From JAUWCW01 sp030609125 [NCBI: Candidatus Rokuibacteriota bacterium] (GTDB lineage: Bacteria > JAUVQV01): DNA of 7,462 nt. Made by a program: the position numbers and the translations under genes. This document shows, piece by piece, positions 6,037-7,462 of this stretch (positions are counted from its first letter, which is position 1; every line of letters begins with the position of its first letter). The notes below the pieces were generated by a model, which saw only the letters and a program-made list of their open reading frames with translations, made no database searches and was not told the DNA's origin. The stretch covers positions 1 to 7,462 of the forward strand of contig JAUWCW010000087.1 of NCBI GenBank assembly GCA_030609125.1, in the 5' to 3' direction.

Positions 6037-6040
6037 ATCC

Positions 6041-6069
6041 TTGACACCTTTCCCGTCAGGATATACTTT
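6041..6069 (+). promoter_or_regulatory. promoter of tRNA-Cys
   Basis: A perfect TTGACA (6041-6046). A -10 at the normal 17-bp spacing is TACTTT (6064-6069), only 3 of 6. TATACT (6062-6067) matches 5 of 6 but at a 15-bp spacing. Either would start transcription about 10 nt before the tRNA-Cys 5' end. The -35 and position are convincing; the exact -10 is not settled. Confidence 0.6.
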
Positions 6070-6083
6070 AGGGTCTGCTCACG

Positions 6084-6159
<76 letters not shown>

Positions 6160-6166
6160 TTTTTTT
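6160..6166 (+). terminator. T-run abutting the tRNA-Cys 3' end
   Basis: Seven T residues begin immediately after the encoded CCA, and a further T5 run lies a few bases on (6172-6176). No separate hairpin precedes them. The GC-rich acceptor and T arms of the tRNA itself could supply the structure for intrinsic termination. This would leave almost no 3' trailer to process. Not verified. Confidence 0.4.
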
Positions 6167-6231
6167 GCCTGTTTTTCACAACACGTTTATTTCGCCCGGC
6201 TGGGAACTGCAACACATTCCCTCTCCCCCCC

Positions 6232-7308
6232 CTACTCCATCAGCCTGTCTTCCAGGGCGTCGGCGCACTTTGTCCGCTCTTCCGCCGTCAGCTTCTCGTC
6301 GGAGAGGGCAAGCATGGGGTCGACGAAGGTGCGCAGCCGTTCGTGGGCCGCGAGGCGCGCCTCCTCAACCTTCTCCCAGTTGCCGTCTTCCGCCAGCCCC
6401 TGAAAGACCTTCCCCAGTCCGGGAAAGAGCTTCCTGTGCAGGCCTTCGGAAAAGGCGGCGTAGAGCCCGAGGGAGGCGGCCGAGCGCCGGGAGATGATGT
6501 GCGCCAGGCGTCCCCCCTCACCGGTGTCGGCGAGGACGTCCTTGAGCCCCCGGGCGAGAAGCTCCTCCTTCTTGCCGCAGGAGTGACCCAGGGCGCGGCT
6601 CCATGCGCCGCCCATCCTCTCTTCCTCCCTGATCTCCCCCAGCTCGTGATGGACGGCGACGTCCGTTTCACGCTCGGTGAGCGCATCGAAGTACGCCTCG
6701 GCCGAGGCGGGGTCGGAGAGGAGGCTTTCCAGCTCCCGGCCGTCCTGCGCCACCGCCAGGGCGGCGAGAGAGGAGTCCTTCTTCATGCCCGCGTCCTCAA
6801 GCCGGTTCCAGAGGTGCCACTTCATGGGGTCCCGCCGGGCGATGATGACGCCGTCGCGGTTCATGGCGGGGACGGGGGAAAGGTCCCGGACCAGCTCTTT
6901 GCCGATGATGAAGATCTCCGCGCCGTCCTCGGATGTGTGTGAGAGTGTCTTGCCCAGCACGAAGAGGGGCTTGTGTCCCATCCCGTGGCCGGCGCCGTAG
7001 TGAAAGCCGCCGGCATCCAACAGGGAGTTGATGCCCTCGGTGTCGAAGGGATCAAAGGCCGTCTCGCCGATCCGTATCGGCTGAAGCTCGTCATCCTCCA
7101 GGGCTTCCCACTCGATTTCGCGCTCACCGATCCAGGACATGACGGCCTCCTTGTCGACTGTCGCCCAGGGCTCCAGCCCCTGCTCCCACTTGAAGAGCTC
7201 CCGGAGGCGCAGAAGAAGGCCGCAGATGGAGTAGTATCCCCACGAACGCGCGTCGGAGATGCGGCAGTTGCGGTCGACCTGGCCGGCGATGTCCCCGATG
7301 TCGATCAT
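6232..7308 (-). CDS. uncharacterised 358-aa soluble protein
   Basis: I do not recognise this protein family. The 358 residues lack a signal peptide or membrane segment, so a cytoplasmic location is likely. The N-terminal part has RSWGYYSICGLLLRLRELFKWE (21-42, positions only approximate), then a Gly/His-rich stretch FHYGAGHGMGHKPLFVLGK (102-120) and EIFIIGKELVRDL (131-143). Next come RRDPMKWHLWNRLEDAG (158-174) and VAVHHELGEIREEE (217-230). The His-His-Glu and nearby glutamates resemble part of a metal site but do not complete HExxH. The C-terminal third is helical and Glu/Arg/Leu-rich. The ATG at 7306-7308 is 10 bp after the stop of the DUF4350-like gene, so the two are probably one transcript. 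The Shine-Dalgarno is weak (GAGAG). The stop codon adjoins a G8 run on the minus strand. Codon use looks like that of its neighbours. Confidence 0.85.
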   Translation of the reverse strand: MIDIGDIAGQVDRNCRISDARSWGYYSICGLLLRLRELFKWEQGLEPWATVDKEAVMSWIGEREIEWEALEDDELQPIRIGETAFDPFDTEGINSLLDAGGFHYGAGHGMGHKPLFVLGKTLSHTSEDGAEIFIIGKELVRDLSPVPAMNRDGVIIARRDPMKWHLWNRLEDAGMKKDSSLAALAVAQDGRELESLLSDPASAEAYFDALTERETDVAVHHELGEIREEERMGGAWSRALGHSCGKKEELLARGLKDVLADTGEGGRLAHIISRRSAASLGLYAAFSEGLHRKLFPGLGKVFQGLAEDGNWEKVEEARLAAHERLRTFVDPMLALSDEKLTAEERTKCADALEDRLME

Positions 7309-7318
7309 GGGCGGTCTC

Positions 7319-7462
7319 TCACTTCAATAGCCATTCCGCCAGGTTTTGCGCCAGGACCAGATTGTTGCCGTTCAGGAACTTGTTCTGGAAGATGGCGTCG
7401 TCGCCGAAGACGAGAAACGAGCCGTTGCCGGTCCCGCCGGCCACAACGATGCCCAGAGACTC
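7319..7462 (-). CDS. C-terminal end of a DUF4350-like protein
   Basis: Only the last 47 codons plus the stop are in the window. The visible chain includes IVVAGGTGNGSFLVFGDD and ends in NGNNLVLAQNLAEWLLK. This pattern is that of the C-terminal part of DUF4350 and related GATase-like domains in membrane-associated proteins: a Gly-rich strand, then a D-x-x-x-x-N-x-x-L segment, an Asn followed by Leu/Ala, and a closing helix ending in W-L. The match is from memory and from a short fragment, so the family call is tentative. It is followed 10 bp later by the 358-aa unknown protein on the same strand. The rest of the gene lies beyond the right edge. Confidence 0.6.
   Translation of the reverse strand, partial: ESLGIVVAGGTGNGSFLVFGDDAIFQNKFLNGNNLVLAQNLAEWLLK

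Overview
This window is GC-rich bacterial chromosome (above 60% GC by eye) and mostly housekeeping in character. The gene set rqcH / yicC - remA - gmk - coaBC matches a cluster known from Bacillus (yloA, yloC, ylzA, gmk, rpoZ, coaBC). It is also seen, as far as I recall, in other Gram-positive, Synergistota and Thermotogae-like lineages. The high GC, the RemA/DUF370 gene and the RqcH gene make a Synergistota-type anaerobe or a GC-rich Firmicute plausible. That placement is inference; nothing here names the taxon.

Minus-strand operon, 2641 down to 1. A sigma70-type promoter (TTGACA, 17 bp, TACTAT) at 2613-2641 drives yicC (an RNase-family protein), a stand-alone receiver-domain response regulator with a very basic N-terminal tail, remA (DUF370), gmk (guanylate kinase, overlapping remA by 4 nt) and coaBC (CoA biosynthesis, cut by the window edge). 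Two departures from the usual layout stand out. The response regulator sits between yicC and remA. The gmk-coaBC gap, where rpoZ is often found, has no rpoZ and instead carries a possible promoter.

Plus-strand pair, 2698 to 5824. Facing away from yicC across a 140-bp divergent control region is rqcH, the NFACT-family ribosome quality control factor that adds C-terminal alanine tails to stalled nascent chains. It is followed 16 bp later by a membrane-anchored protein with a von Willebrand A-like domain whose metal site appears degenerate, followed by two beta-sandwich-like repeats.

tRNA block, 5849 to 6166. tRNA-Gly(GCC) and tRNA-Cys(GCA) both have genome-encoded CCA ends, and each has its own TTGACA promoter. 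A 7-bp hairpin lies between them and a T7 run follows the second.

Minus-strand pair, 7462 down to 6232. The C-terminal end of a DUF4350-like protein is followed 10 bp later by a 358-aa soluble protein that I do not recognise. Both run convergently towards the tRNA block.

I see no phage, IS, CRISPR or toxin-antitoxin signature. The least ordinary items are the inserted response regulator, the MIDAS-degenerate vWA protein, the C-tracts inside rqcH, and the unknown 358-aa protein. No gene-free stretch exceeds 300 bases.
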